From contig NZ_JAOEBG010000020.1 of assembly GCF_029836165.1 (NCBI RefSeq), positions 1 through 64,000 on the forward strand: 64,000 nucleotides of DNA, in the 5' to 3' direction. Positions 17,938 to 28,800 of the stretch are shown piece by piece (the first letter of the stretch is position 1; each line of letters opens with the position of its first letter). The notes under the pieces were generated by a model. It had not been told where the DNA came from, ran no database searches, and saw nothing but the letters and a program-made list of their open reading frames with translations. Source of the DNA: Pseudomonas sp. GD04091. GTDB lineage: Bacteria > Pseudomonadota > Gammaproteobacteria > Pseudomonadales > Pseudomonadaceae. The translations under genes and the position numbers were made by a program.

Positions 17938-19257
17938 ATGCTGCACTCGCCTCGTCTCACCCAACTGGCCCTGACCATCGCCCTGGTCGTCGGCGCGCCC
18001 CTGGCCATTGCCGCCGAGCCGGCCAAGCCAGCCGTGGTCAAGCCGGCCACCGAGGTGACCGCCAAGGCGCCGCTGCCGCTGGAAGAGCTGCGCACCTTCG
18101 CCGAGGTGATGGACCGCATCAAGGCCGCCTATGTCGAACCGGTGGACGACAAGACCCTGCTGGAGAACGCCATCAAAGGCATGCTCAGCAATCTCGACCC
18201 GCACTCGGCCTACCTCGGCCCCGAGGACTTCCAGGAGCTGCAGGAAAGCACCAGCGGCGAGTTCGGTGGCCTGGGGATCGAGGTCGGCATGGAGGACGGC
18301 TTCGTCAAGGTGGTCTCGCCCATCGACGACACCCCGGCCTCCCGTGCCGGCATCGAGGCGGGCGACCTGATCGTCAAGATCAACGGCGCGCCGACCCGTG
18401 GCCAGACCATGACCGAAGCCGTGGACAAGATGCGCGGCAAGATCGGCGAAAAGATCACCCTCACGCTGGTGCGCGATGGCGGCACGCCATTCGACGTGAC
18501 GCTGGCGCGCGCGGTGATCCAGGTCAAGAGCGTCAAGAGCCAGCTGCTGGAGAACGACTACGGCTACATCCGTATCACCCAGTTCCAGGTCAAGACCGGC
18601 GACGAAGTGGGCAAGGCCCTGGCCAAGCTGCGCAAGGACAACGGCAAGAAGCTGCGCGGCGTGGTCCTGGACCTGCGCAACAACCCCGGTGGCGTGCTGC
18701 AGTCGGCGGTGGAAGTGGCCGACCACTTCCTGACCAAGGGCCTGATCGTCTACACCAAGGGCCGCATCGCCAACTCCGAGCTGCGCTACTCCGCCGACCC
18801 GGCCGACGCCAGCGAAGGCGTGCCGCTGGTGGTGCTGATCAACGGCGGCAGCGCCTCGGCCTCGGAAATCGTCGCCGGCGCCCTGCAGGACCAGAAGCGC
18901 GCCGTGCTGATGGGCACCGACAGCTTCGGCAAGGGCTCGGTGCAGACCGTGCTGCCGCTGGCCAACGACCGCGCGCTGAAGCTCACCACCGCGCTGTACT
19001 TCACTCCCAATGGCCGCTCGATCCAGGCCCAGGGCATCGTCCCGGACATCGAGGTGCGCCCGGCCAAGCTCACCGCCGAGGCCGACAACGACAACTTCAA
19101 GGAAGCCGATCTGCAGGGTCACCTGGGCAACGGCAACGGCGGCGCCGACCGCCCGAGCGGCAGCAGCAAGCGCAAGGACCGCCCGCAGGACAACGACTTC
19201 CAGCTCAGCCAGGCTCTCAGCCTGCTCAAGGGCCTGAACATCACCAAGGGCGACTGA
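17938..19257 (+). CDS. ctpA: Carboxyl-terminal processing protease (S41)
   Basis: Exported serine protease with a Ser-Lys dyad that cuts peptidoglycan hydrolases and other periplasmic proteins. 439 residues: signal peptide (to about residue 25, ending IAAE), PDZ domain (about 95-180, GGLGIEVGMEDGFVKVVSPIDDTPA), then the protease core with GGSASASEIVAGALQD (Ser) and GTDSFGKGSVQTVLPL (Lys). The tail after residue 375 is low-complexity. The start follows the stop of envC by 88 bases. Confidence 0.95.
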   Translation: MLHSPRLTQLALTIALVVGAPLAIAAEPAKPAVVKPATEVTAKAPLPLEELRTFAEVMDRIKAAYVEPVDDKTLLENAIKGMLSNLDPHSAYLGPEDFQELQESTSGEFGGLGIEVGMEDGFVKVVSPIDDTPASRAGIEAGDLIVKINGAPTRGQTMTEAVDKMRGKIGEKITLTLVRDGGTPFDVTLARAVIQVKSVKSQLLENDYGYIRITQFQVKTGDEVGKALAKLRKDNGKKLRGVVLDLRNNPGGVLQSAVEVADHFLTKGLIVYTKGRIANSELRYSADPADASEGVPLVVLINGGSASASEIVAGALQDQKRAVLMGTDSFGKGSVQTVLPLANDRALKLTTALYFTPNGRSIQAQGIVPDIEVRPAKLTAEADNDNFKEADLQGHLGNGNGGADRPSGSSKRKDRPQDNDFQLSQALSLLKGLNITKGD

Positions 19258-19266
19258 CCACTTCCC

Positions 19267-20031
19267 ATGCGTTACTTGCTGTTCGCGCTGTTCTGCCTCA
19301 TGGCCGGCGTCGCCCAGGCGGCGCCGGCCAAGGCCTACATGAGCATCATCATCGACGACCTGGGCCAGAGCAGCGAACGCGACAGCCGCACCCTCGCCCT
19401 CCCCGGCCCGGTCACGATGGCGATCATGCCCGACACCCCGCACGCCACCGACTTCGCCCGCCAGGCGCACAAGGCTGGCAAGACGGTGATCCTGCACATG
19501 CCCATGGACCCGGCCACCGGCCCATACGCCTGGCATCCCGGCACGCCGATCGAGGAGCTGGCCCGCCGCCTGGACGCGGCGCTGGCCAAGGTGCCCTATG
19601 CCGCCGGCATCAACAATCACATGGGCAGTCGCATGACCGCCCAGCGCGCGCCGATGGGCTGGCTGATGAGCGAACTGCAACGGCGCCATCTGCTGTTCGT
19701 CGACAGCCGCACCAGCGCCGCCACGGTGGCCGCGGCCGAGGCCCAGGCGATCGGCCTCGCCCACGTGTCACGCGATGTGTTCCTCGATGATGTGCGCACC
19801 GTCGAAGCCATCACCGACCAGCTACGCCAAGGCGTCGCCCTGGCGCGCAAGCAAGGCTCGGCAGTGCTGATCGGTCACCCCTACCCGCAAACGCTCGAAG
19901 TGCTGGAAAAAGAAATGCCCCGGCTCAAAAGCCAGGGCATCGAACTGATCAGCCTGCGCCAGATGGTCGCCGAACGAGGCAACCAGGCCATGCCGGCCCA
20001 CGGCCGCCAAGGGCGCTACACGAATCGCTGA
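19267..20031 (+). CDS. Divergent polysaccharide deacetylase family protein (YibQ)
   Basis: 254 residues with a signal peptide (MRYLLFALFCLMAGVAQA) and the divergent deacetylase fold: IIIDDLGQS near the N-terminus, ILHMPMDP, INNHMGSRMT and a C-terminal IGHPYPQTLEVLEKE. Family members are periplasmic; the substrate is not settled. The gene starts 9 bases after ctpA and probably forms an operon with it. Its last ~110 bases exist in a second copy at about 20868-20970, next to the toxin gene at 20988. Confidence 0.92.
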   Translation: MRYLLFALFCLMAGVAQAAPAKAYMSIIIDDLGQSSERDSRTLALPGPVTMAIMPDTPHATDFARQAHKAGKTVILHMPMDPATGPYAWHPGTPIEELARRLDAALAKVPYAAGINNHMGSRMTAQRAPMGWLMSELQRRHLLFVDSRTSAATVAAAEAQAIGLAHVSRDVFLDDVRTVEAITDQLRQGVALARKQGSAVLIGHPYPQTLEVLEKEMPRLKSQGIELISLRQMVAERGNQAMPAHGRQGRYTNR

Positions 20032-20034
20032 GCA

Positions 20035-20868
20035 TCAGGTCAGTGGAATGATGCCGGTGATGTCCTCACGAACCAAAGGCCCACGGTGCACACGCTCACC
20101 CTTGGCCACTTCGTATGCATGCCCCTGGAAACGCTTGGGCCAAAGCTTCAAGTGAGCAAAGGTGAAGTCTTGCAGATGAGCGGCTTGTGAGCTCAGATGA
20201 AAGTGCGCGGCCCAGATGGCCTGCTCTTTCTTTACACCCGAGGCCTTCAGGCGGATGATCTTGAACTCGTCGAACGGGCTGGTGTTTCGCGAGGTGTCAC
20301 GCCTCGCATACTCCACCTTGATCAGCTTGTGCCTGTGCAGAAAGCGCAACGCTGCAGCGGTTGGATACTTCGTGTTGGTGTAGGCCTCTGTCAACAGCTG
20401 CTCGCGCTGTGCCGGCAGTGCGTCCAATGCCGCCAGTACGCGCAATCTGCAGGCTATTGATGATCGCGGCGGCATATTCATCCCACGCCTCCTGCAAGAT
20501 CACGATCCTGTCGGCCACCGGCATGGAGGACATCAACAGCTCGCCATGCTGGAGCCCGCGAAATGATGGGCGCAAGCAAGCCCAGGTTGTAATGACGCTC
20601 GTCCAACGGCTCCAGCGTGATTGGCTTGCCATCGAGCTGTGCCTGCAGCACGGCATCCACCAGGGAGCTGGTGGCCCAGTATTCGCTGTCGGGATCGGGA
20701 CTATCCAGCGTCAGCGGACTCCAGAGCGGGCTGAACGAAAGCCAGCCAGGGCAGTTGCTCCAGCAGGACGGCCAGCAACTGCTTGCTTGCCACCTCGCAA
20801 AGCGTGGGACGGTCGCCGAACGCCTGGGCGACGACGCAGGTGCTGACGCACCTCCCCCAAGCGCGACC
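20035..20868 (-). pseudogene. Remnant of a DUF6543-type large toxin-like gene
   Basis: Read leftward, the fragment begins with N-terminal family sequence in one frame (AFGDRPTLCEVASKQLL, about 20860-20720). It continues in another frame with SPDPDSEYWATSSLVDAVLQ and PITLEPLDERHYNLGL. It then jumps to a late C-terminal block, ADRIVILQEAWDEYAAAIIN (about 20540-20470), and ends with the C-terminal domain (20460-20035; IKVEYARRDTSR, DEFKIIRLKASGVKKEQAIWAAHFH, ERVHRGPLVREDITGIIP). The last two blocks match the intact proteins at 20988 and 25813. At least two frameshifts and a very large internal deletion are evident. The C-terminal 148 codons are still open with an ATG, so a small product is conceivable but unlikely. 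Confidence 0.85.
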
Positions 20869-20970
20869 TTGCTCGAAAACAGATGCCCCGGCTCAAGAGT
20901 CAGGGCATCGAACCGATAAGCCTGCGCCAGATGGTCGCCGAACGGGGCAACCAAGCCATGTCCGCCCATG
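20868..20970 (+). repeat. Second copy of the yibQ 3' end
   Basis: About 100 bases match 19908-20010 at roughly 90 percent by eye and still encode MPRLKSQGIEPISLRQMVAE in the same orientation as yibQ (original: MPRLKSQGIELISLRQMVAE). The copy sits between the toxin remnant and the stop codon of the intact toxin gene, just as the original sits next to the stop codon of the remnant. Confidence 0.9.
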
Positions 20971-20987
20971 GCACAGGCGGTCAACCG

Positions 20988-23900
20988 TCAGCCGTTCGAC
21001 CTGCCCGCCCAGGCGATGATTTCCTTGGCCTGTTCACGGGTCAGCGGCCCACGGTGAATACGTTCGCCGTCGGCCGCCAGGCGCTTGGCGTCCTCGCGAC
21101 CGTAATGGCGTTGCGCCCAGGTCTTGATATGAGCCAGAACGAAGTCATCCGCCGGGTCGGACTGCCCGTTGTAGTGGTAATGCACTGCCCAGAGGATCTT
21201 CTCTGACTTGGCTTCCTTGCCCTTGAGCAATCGGATCGCGTACTCGTCCAGGGCAGTCCGGTCCTTGAGCAGCTTGCGATTCGGCCGGTACTCAACCTTG
21301 ATGAGGTTGCGCTCGCTGAGGAAGCGCAAGCTTTCGAAATCCGGGGAACGCGTTTCGGTGTGCAACGTCAACAGCAACGACTCGCGCCTGGCCGGCCACT
21401 GGGCAAGCTTGTTCTTGAGCAATAGCGCGGTTGCCCCGGTATTGTCCCCGAACGCATCGGCCAGCTTCTGCAGCTTGCTGACATGCTCGTCCACCAGCCG
21501 CTCCAGCAGGCGATGGTGGACCCGCTTGGCCACGTACTCGTCGGCCATGCCCATGACCGACGCATCTTCCGCGGTCACCGTCAACGCCTGTCTCAACAGC
21601 TCATCCCTGACAGGCGCAAGCTCTGGAGCAGCGCGCTCCACCACCTCGACCCAGGCCTGCCCCACCTGCTCGAAACGGACGATTCTGCTACGCGTGCCGG
21701 GGTCGCGTACCTCCATCGACCTCCGGCCACCCTCCTCGACCACATCACCCACCACGATCTGGCCATCGCTCCTGCGCGCGACCGCCCTGACCCGAGCGCC
21801 AGGATCGTAGGCGACGCCCATCTGGGCAGGCTCCCCGTCCTCCACGCCAATCGCCTCCACCAGGCGATCGCCAGCGTCCTGCTTGAGTGACTGCATGACC
21901 TCAACGTAACGGTCGAGCATGGCCACGTCCACCAGGCTGCCCCCGTCACGCTTGATATCGACCGCATTGATGATCGCCGCGCTGTATTCATCCCAGGCAC
22001 TCTGCAACGCCTCGACCCGGTCAGCGGCTGACAGACTGCCGAACTGCACTTCGCCATGCGCGAAGGCCGCGGCTCGCAGGTGCACGCTCATCAATGCCTG
22101 ACGATACCGGGGGAGCTGGCCGGTCGGATCCTCCATCTCGTAATGAATCGCCAGTTCGCAATAATGGACAGCCTGCTGGAACCGAATATCCACAGTGGTC
22201 AGGGCACGCTGCGCAGCAAGCTCACCGAACAGCACCCTCGGTGGGCCGTCGACCACAGCCACCAGTGGAGCTTGCGGATCGACCTGCGGCAGGAACTGGT
22301 CCACCAGAGCACTCGCCCTAATCATCCGCTCCTGCAAAGGGATCGTTTCACGCATGCGCTGCCGGAAAGCCTCGTACTGCTCCGGCACGTCACTGACAAT
22401 CCGGCCGTGCAATGCCTGCCCCATCTCGCTGATGCGGGGATAGTCGATCATTTCACCCAGACGCGGGAGATTGAACCAGCACCCTCTCACGATCGCTTCA
22501 CGGGCGAACACCAGCGACCTTCTGAGCTCTTCGGGTCCAAGCCCGCTGTTGACTCTGCGATAACGCTGCATGTCGAGCATCTTATGGGCATCGTCAACCA
22601 CCTTCAGATCGATCTCGACCATGGCTTCCATCTGCGCGACGTAGTCGCTACGTGCGTCTTCGAACACTTTGCGCTTGGCACGTATATTGTCGTCGTACAA
22701 ACCCAGCATTCTGTCGAGTACCTCTTGCGACAGACCGCTTTCATTCGCTGCGGCCTTGTCCCGCAACGCCTGTACTTTGTCCAGTTCGGCTCGGCTGTTG
22801 AGTTCGCGGGCATCCATCACGTTGGATTCCCTGCTCATCCTGTTGTAAGTCTCGATCAGCTCGTCGAGCCGAGCAGAGATGCGGTCGAAGGCGGCCTGGG
22901 TCACCTGCGCCCCGCGCGCCTGCTTCGGGCCGCCGCCAAGGGCGAATCCGTCGCTCCGTACCCGCCAGACCCCATCATGAAAAAGCCAGGGTCCGAGCTC
23001 GCCAGCCGGGCCGACGATCCGTCGCCCTTCGTCCTCATGCACGACCTGGTAGTGATCGCCCAGCACGGCGGCATAAAAGCGCCCGCCCAGCAGGTAAAGG
23101 TCATTGCCAGGCGCCACGCCAGACAGATCGACGCTGGCCCGGTACGGCCGCAGCATGGCGCGCTGCTCGACAGGGCCAGCTCCCCAGCCATGTCCCAGCG
23201 ACACCTGCCCGCTCCATTCACTCAATGCCTTATCTAGCGGCTCATGCCGCACCTGCCCGACCACCTGCGGCAAGCGCAACGGCTCTCGCAGCGCCGGCTC
23301 CACCAGCCTGACGGGGGCCGGCGCCGGCAAGGCGACGCCTTGGCGGGTATCGGGGAGTCGCTCATGCAGCAACGCCATCGCCAGGTTGGCCGCCAGGTCG
23401 ATGGCGAACGCCGAATCGGCGCCTTCGACCCGCGGTGCCTGCTCAGGCTCCAGCAGCGGCGCCAGCAGGCTCGCGACCCAGGCCACCTTGCCCAGCGAGC
23501 CTGGCAGCACCGGCGCGATGAGGTCGAACAGCAACCAGCCAAAGCGCTTCAAGGTGGACCAGCGCTGCTGGGTGTTGGAGAGGGTTTCACGCTGCGCCAG
23601 CGCAATCAGCGCCTGGCGCTTGTCGCCGTACATCCAGGTATCGATGTCCGCCAGGAACGGGACCAGCGACAAGCTCGCCGGCTCGACGGGTTCCGGCCAG
23701 ATCGACGTATCGAAAATGACCCGGCGCAGATGAGGCTCGAGGAAGCCGCCCCGGGCATAGACATTGAACGCTGACTCGGGCAGCCACCGCAGGACGCTGT
23801 CTTGGAGATCCCCCACAGCACTGATCGCCGTCATCAAGGTGGCTTCATCGGCAAAGCTCAGCAACGTGCGTTGCGGGTAGAGCGGGCGATACAGCAAGAC

Positions 23901-25664
23901 CGCCTTTGGCGTGTGCAGGCGAATGACATACATGCACATGGCGGCGTCGCGCTGGCGACTGTCCGGCTCGGCCTTGAAGGCCAGGGGCGCCAGGTCGACA
24001 TTCGCCTTCAGATCCTTGTCGCTGCGGCAGAATTCGGCCAGTGCCCGCCAGCAGGCTCCGTCCAGTTCGCCATCGACCTTGGCACGCAGGGCATCGAACA
24101 ACAGCGCGCTTCGCCACTCCCGGGAGAACCGCTCGATCCGCACGGCCTGCTGCCCAGGGTCGTTCAGTCTGTCGGCCACATACGCCGGGTAGGTACCCCC
24201 GATATCGACCGCCTCGACCAGGCCAGCGACATAGACAGGCGTCATCCAGCCCGGTATCGGCCGCCCATCACGATGATCGACAGACGTTATCAATGCATCC
24301 TGCAGCCCATCCAGACGCTCGACGGCATACGCGACCAAGGTCTTGCCGCCAACAGGCTTGAGCACCACCGGCAGTTCCTTGTCGATGACCGGGTCCGGCA
24401 CCGACACATGGATCAACAGCTCATCGGGCGCCAACTCTGGATCCTGTGGATGATCCAGGCTCATCTGCTCGATCAGGCGTCGCACCGTGAAGGCGTGCAG
24501 GTCCTCCACCCCGTCGAGCGATGTCTTCCCCCGCGAAAGCGCCTGGGCAATGGCCAGGTCCTGCATGGCCACCTGATACTCGAAGCGGTCCTGCGTCGAG
24601 GCCGCCGCCAGCCACGCGGGCACCCCGGCCGTTGGTGCGTCGGCAGTGAACAGATCGTCCGAATAGAACATTCGCGACGGATCGGTCAGTAGCGCCAGCG
24701 TCTGTTCGAGCTGCTCCGCGTCGGTGATATCGGACAACTGCAACCGTTCGACATCCGCCAGCAGGCTGCTCAGCAACAGGGCGGACTGCTGCAGGAAAGG
24801 GTCTGCGTCGAACGTCCGGCGCTGCCAGGCCAGCTCATCGAACAGCAGGCGCGGCGCCAGTTCGGCATGCAGGCTGGCCATGAACGCCGAGATCGATTCG
24901 AACGCCTGGACACGCCCGCCGGGCTGGCAGCGCACGATCAACTCGCGCTCCTCGCGTTCGGCTTCGATCAGCAGATCGGGCAACAGCTGGCTGAATGACG
25001 TGCCGTCCTGGGTGAACGTCAGTTCGATGGCCGATACCGAGGTGCCTTTCTGCAACCCCAGCATCACCTCGTAGAGACAGTCCCGTTCCTCGTCACGCCA
25101 CCCCGAACGAGCGACACTGCGCAGCAGCGTCGACCTCAGCGCCTGCCGCATCCAACCATGCCGGCTGACCGTGGTGATGGCTGGGACGATCGCATCGTCC
25201 TGCTCCCAGAAACGTATGTGCGCCTGCAGGAACGTCGGGATCAGCGACTGGAGAACGGTATCGAGGTCATCATTCATGGGGGCAAGGGACAGCTCGGTGA
25301 GCGAGTCGTCGTCAGCATCGATGCCTGTCACCTGTTCGAAGAAATCTTCAAGGGCGGCACGACCGAAGGCCTCCAGGCGAAGCGAGTCGCGAACGCCAAA
25401 GGCAACCTTCTGTCCTTGCACGAAAACACTGAGCAGCAGCGACAGCAGCGCCTCGGGATGCCGCTTCCCGTCAAGGCCTGGACGGATGAGTGTGTAGGGC
25501 TCGGCAAGGTCATGGTCGATGGAGGCCGTGGCCTGATCAGGGTGATGCTTCACCAGGACCTTGTGGATCTCCTGGCTGAGGACGTAACGCAAGGTCGGCC
25601 GATAGGCGAACTGTCGCGCGACAGCCGCCTTGAACGTGGTCGGAAGAGATGTGGCATCTTGCAT
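20988..25664 (-). CDS. Very large toxin-like protein, DUF6543 / dermonecrotic-toxin-like family (copy 1)
   Basis: 1558 residues from the ATG at 25664, which has a GGAG ribosome site 7 bases upstream; an in-frame GTG 33 bases earlier lacks one. No signal peptide or clear membrane helix. The N-terminal third (FAYRPTLRYVLSQEIHKVL, SGWRDEERDCLYEVMLG), a conserved middle (ALSRGKTSLDGVEDLHAFTVRRL, YPAYVADRLNDP, NTQQRWSTLKRFGWLLFDL) and the C-terminal domain (HYHYNGQSDPADDFVLAHIK, RGPLTREQAKEII) are shared with the gene at 25813. Such proteins are common in plant- and insect-associated pseudomonads and are annotated as toxin-like by an N-terminal domain, but I see no catalytic signature and no adjacent secretion or immunity gene. 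Family confidence is moderate; function unknown. Confidence 0.75.
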   Translation of the reverse strand: MQDATSLPTTFKAAVARQFAYRPTLRYVLSQEIHKVLVKHHPDQATASIDHDLAEPYTLIRPGLDGKRHPEALLSLLLSVFVQGQKVAFGVRDSLRLEAFGRAALEDFFEQVTGIDADDDSLTELSLAPMNDDLDTVLQSLIPTFLQAHIRFWEQDDAIVPAITTVSRHGWMRQALRSTLLRSVARSGWRDEERDCLYEVMLGLQKGTSVSAIELTFTQDGTSFSQLLPDLLIEAEREERELIVRCQPGGRVQAFESISAFMASLHAELAPRLLFDELAWQRRTFDADPFLQQSALLLSSLLADVERLQLSDITDAEQLEQTLALLTDPSRMFYSDDLFTADAPTAGVPAWLAAASTQDRFEYQVAMQDLAIAQALSRGKTSLDGVEDLHAFTVRRLIEQMSLDHPQDPELAPDELLIHVSVPDPVIDKELPVVLKPVGGKTLVAYAVERLDGLQDALITSVDHRDGRPIPGWMTPVYVAGLVEAVDIGGTYPAYVADRLNDPGQQAVRIERFSREWRSALLFDALRAKVDGELDGACWRALAEFCRSDKDLKANVDLAPLAFKAEPDSRQRDAAMCMYVIRLHTPKAVLLYRPLYPQRTLLSFADEATLMTAISAVGDLQDSVLRWLPESAFNVYARGGFLEPHLRRVIFDTSIWPEPVEPASLSLVPFLADIDTWMYGDKRQALIALAQRETLSNTQQRWSTLKRFGWLLFDLIAPVLPGSLGKVAWVASLLAPLLEPEQAPRVEGADSAFAIDLAANLAMALLHERLPDTRQGVALPAPAPVRLVEPALREPLRLPQVVGQVRHEPLDKALSEWSGQVSLGHGWGAGPVEQRAMLRPYRASVDLSGVAPGNDLYLLGGRFYAAVLGDHYQVVHEDEGRRIVGPAGELGPWLFHDGVWRVRSDGFALGGGPKQARGAQVTQAAFDRISARLDELIETYNRMSRESNVMDARELNSRAELDKVQALRDKAAANESGLSQEVLDRMLGLYDDNIRAKRKVFEDARSDYVAQMEAMVEIDLKVVDDAHKMLDMQRYRRVNSGLGPEELRRSLVFAREAIVRGCWFNLPRLGEMIDYPRISEMGQALHGRIVSDVPEQYEAFRQRMRETIPLQERMIRASALVDQFLPQVDPQAPLVAVVDGPPRVLFGELAAQRALTTVDIRFQQAVHYCELAIHYEMEDPTGQLPRYRQALMSVHLRAAAFAHGEVQFGSLSAADRVEALQSAWDEYSAAIINAVDIKRDGGSLVDVAMLDRYVEVMQSLKQDAGDRLVEAIGVEDGEPAQMGVAYDPGARVRAVARRSDGQIVVGDVVEEGGRRSMEVRDPGTRSRIVRFEQVGQAWVEVVERAAPELAPVRDELLRQALTVTAEDASVMGMADEYVAKRVHHRLLERLVDEHVSKLQKLADAFGDNTGATALLLKNKLAQWPARRESLLLTLHTETRSPDFESLRFLSERNLIKVEYRPNRKLLKDRTALDEYAIRLLKGKEAKSEKILWAVHYHYNGQSDPADDFVLAHIKTWAQRHYGREDAKRLAADGERIHRGPLTREQAKEIIAWAGRSNG

Positions 25665-25670
25665 GGCGGC

Positions 25671-25793
25671 ACTCCGGCTGATGATTTGGAGGGCCACGCT
25701 AAGTCACTGCCTGCATCGCAAGGCGTTATTCATTCATTACCAGCGGCTGAAACGACAGAGGGCCCGACGCTTGCGCGACGAGCCCTCTGTCGT
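25671..25793 (-). repeat. Duplicated upstream module of toxin copy 1 (promoter region plus terminator)
   Basis: About 120 bases upstream of the toxin start match 30650-30765 closely (shared GGAGGGCCACGCTAAGTCAC, CGCAAGGCG, TATTCATTCA). The far end holds a perfect 12-base stem (25752-25763 with 25782-25793, ACGACAGAGGGC / GCCCTCTGTCGT) that lies just past the stop codon of the next toxin gene and can serve as its terminator. Confidence 0.75.
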
Positions 25794-25812
25794 TGCCTGA
25801 GCCGTTGTTGCC

Positions 25813-28800
25813 TCAACTGTTGAATGGAATGATGTCTTTCACCTGCTCATAGGTAATCCGGCCATAGTGAACGTCAATGCCGGTTTTCTTGCGCTGGGCA
25901 CGGGTCTTGAGGTGGCCGCGCACGAATGCGGAGGCGACGTCTGCCTGCCGCTGGAAGTGGAAGTGCGCGACCCAGAAGTCAGTGCCTTTCCCCTGCGCGT
26001 GCGGAGTCCTCAACCAATTGATGGTGTACTCGTCCATGGCCGAGCCATTGGCTATGACGGAGCGACCGCTGTAGGTGATCTTGAGCCGACCACGCTCGAA
26101 CAGGAAGCGCAGGCCTTCGAGGTCCGGGTAATGGGTGCTCCTGTAGAGCTCGGTCAGCCAGCTCTCCTTGTTGGCTTGCCATGTCCCGATACGGGCATCG
26201 ATGGCATCGGTGTTTTCGCCCGCTCGCAGCAGCGTGCTCCTGGCATCGTCGAGCGCTTGCAAATGCGCATTCACCAGTTCGGTCAACGCCTCGACGCCCG
26301 CATCACCTTCGACGTATCCCTGCGCAATCGACTCCACCCTCGCGCTATCGGCCAGCACCCGGCTTTGCAAGTGCCTGGCGATATCGATCAACTGCGGCCC
26401 TTCGGCGCTGGCCGATGTGCCCGAGCCCGGGCTCGACCCGGATTCGACATCAGACTCTGATTCAGTCTCACTCTCGGACGCGAGCCTGGGTTCGGACGCA
26501 GGCCGGGAGCCTGCCTCCGAACCGGACTCGGATTCGGTCTCGTAGCCAACCTCCAGATCAGCAGCACCACCCGCCTGGACCCAGTCACCCTGGGCATCCG
26601 CCTCGAAACTCAGCAGCACCCTGTTGCTGAACGGTTCGAGCACCTGCAGGACGGTCGTTCCATCCGCCTGAACGGCCTCACTGGCAATGACCAGCGTCTG
26701 TGCGCGCGTGCGGACGGCCCGATAGCCCGTTTTGACTGGGTAGGGTGATACTTCTTCCCCCATCGGCGTGCCCTCTAGCTGCGCCTGCGCCCTGAGCAGG
26801 GCCGGCGCCATGGCCTTCTTGAGCGCCTCCATGTGCTTCTTGTATTGCTCGATCATCCCAGGGCTGTAGGTGGCGGTGTCCCTGTGCAGGAGCACGTCCG
26901 CCTTCACGATTGCATTGCCATATCGACGCCACGCAGCCTGCAGTATTTCCAGCCGATCGTCGGTACTCACCTCGCTCATCAGTACACGGCTGTGCGCAGC
27001 GCTGACGACACGCAAGGAGAGACCCGCAAGCTGTCTCGAGACACGCAGAAGCCTTTGGGTACTGGTGACCTTGGTGACATCCAGCGCCAGATTGGCGTAG
27101 CCCATTGCGATATGGAACCGGTAATCGACGTACGTCCGCTCGCGCAGGTCGATCAGCTCGTGCCTGAACAGGGTTCTACCCTGCAGATCGACCGATATGT
27201 CCGGCGGCAACTCACCGATGTGCTTGTCGATGAGGTCCAGCGCGTCAGCCATCACCTCCTCGTTATTGACGGCTTCACGCAGAACATCCTGGTAGGCGGG
27301 CCACTCATGGGACAAGTCACTGTCCGGGGCGAATGCACGAGCACGTGCGTCGATCAGATCTTTCGCCTTGTTCACCCTGTCCAGCATGTCCAACACGGTG
27401 AACCCCTCGACCAGCAGCAACCTCAGCGCGGTGACATGCCGTTCCTCGTGGTTCGTAAAGGGCACCCCCTTCTTGGCTTTATCGAGCACGACCAGCAGCT
27501 CGTCGGCATGAACCATCAGGGTATATCGGGTGGTCTCTCGGTCCGTGCTTGTCTTGCGGATCAGCATGCGCCAGTTCCTGACCTTTTCCCCAAGCACACC
27601 CAGGACCTTGTATTCCTCGCTTTCAGGCTCATATCCAGCGGCCATTTCCAGCTTTAGATTGTCTGCATCCTTCTTCAGCTGGGCCTGCAGGAACCGGATA
27701 TTGGAGTTCAGGGCCTTGATCTTGTCGTTGCTGTTCCTGATCCTGGTGGCAATATCGCTCGCGATACGCTGATACCTCGGCAGACTGATGGATGGTCCTG
27801 CCGCGCCGCCCCTGCCCGACCCACCCTTGAGGCCGAGATCAAGCACCCAGCCTTCGTCCCCCGGACGCAACCATGGCCCTTCCCGACCGTCGGGTGCCAC
27901 GATTCGGGCGCTCCCCCAATCCACGCGGACTTCATAGGACTGCCCGTCGAGCTCGAGATACAGGGGGCCATCCACTTCTACAAGACCACGCATGGGCCAT
28001 TGCTTTTCGCTCAGCCGCCCGACAAGGGAAACCGAAGCCTCGTAGGTCGCCAATCGCGCCTTCAACGACGGTGTCAGAGTATTGAAGCGCTGTTCGCTCC
28101 AGGCGTATGCCTGCAACGCCTCACGGTCGTCCATGGCACGCAGTGGAGCACCCTCCTCTGCCACGGTCATTGGCCGCAGCACCCGGGCGATGGCATCGTC
28201 CTCGAGCAAGTCGCCCTGTTCCTCGAGCGAGGCATCCATCGGCTCCCAGGGCCGACTGCGTTCAGGCGGCGCTGCCAAGGTGACGGGCGTGTCGTGCTCG
28301 ACAGGCACTGGCGCCCCATCCTTGGCTCCGTGGCCATGGACCAGCAGCATGGCCAGGTTGTTGAGCAAGTCGACCAGTGCGAGCGATTTCTGCGCATCGT
28401 CGCCGTTGGCGAGTGCGCGAAAATCATCCGGCAGGCCGTGCACGAGCGCCGCCAGCCACGCCACGCTGGCCAATGGGCCGGGCAGCATCGGCGTCACCAG
28501 GTTGAACAACAGCCAGCCCAGCTGATTGGCGATCGCCCAGCGCCGCTGTGCGTTCGAGACGGTCTGGCGCGCAGTCAGCATCGCCAACATCCTGCTTCGG
28601 GCCTGATACATCCGTGCATCGAGGTCGGCGAGCCAGAACTTCGGCGTGGCCTTCACCGGTTCGCGCAGGCTTTCCAGGTAGGTCGCCACGTTGTCCGCCT
28701 CCAGGGTCAGCAGATGCAGGATCGACTTCAGCGCATCATGCAGGTGCGGCTTGCCGAAGCCGCCGTCGTCGTAGACCGCACGCACATCGTCCGGCAGCCA

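Noticed and set aside
20035..20481. Independent small gene of 148 codons
   Set aside because: It aligns with the extreme C-terminus of the two giant proteins and continues upstream into frameshifted pieces of the same family, so it is the tail of a pseudogene.
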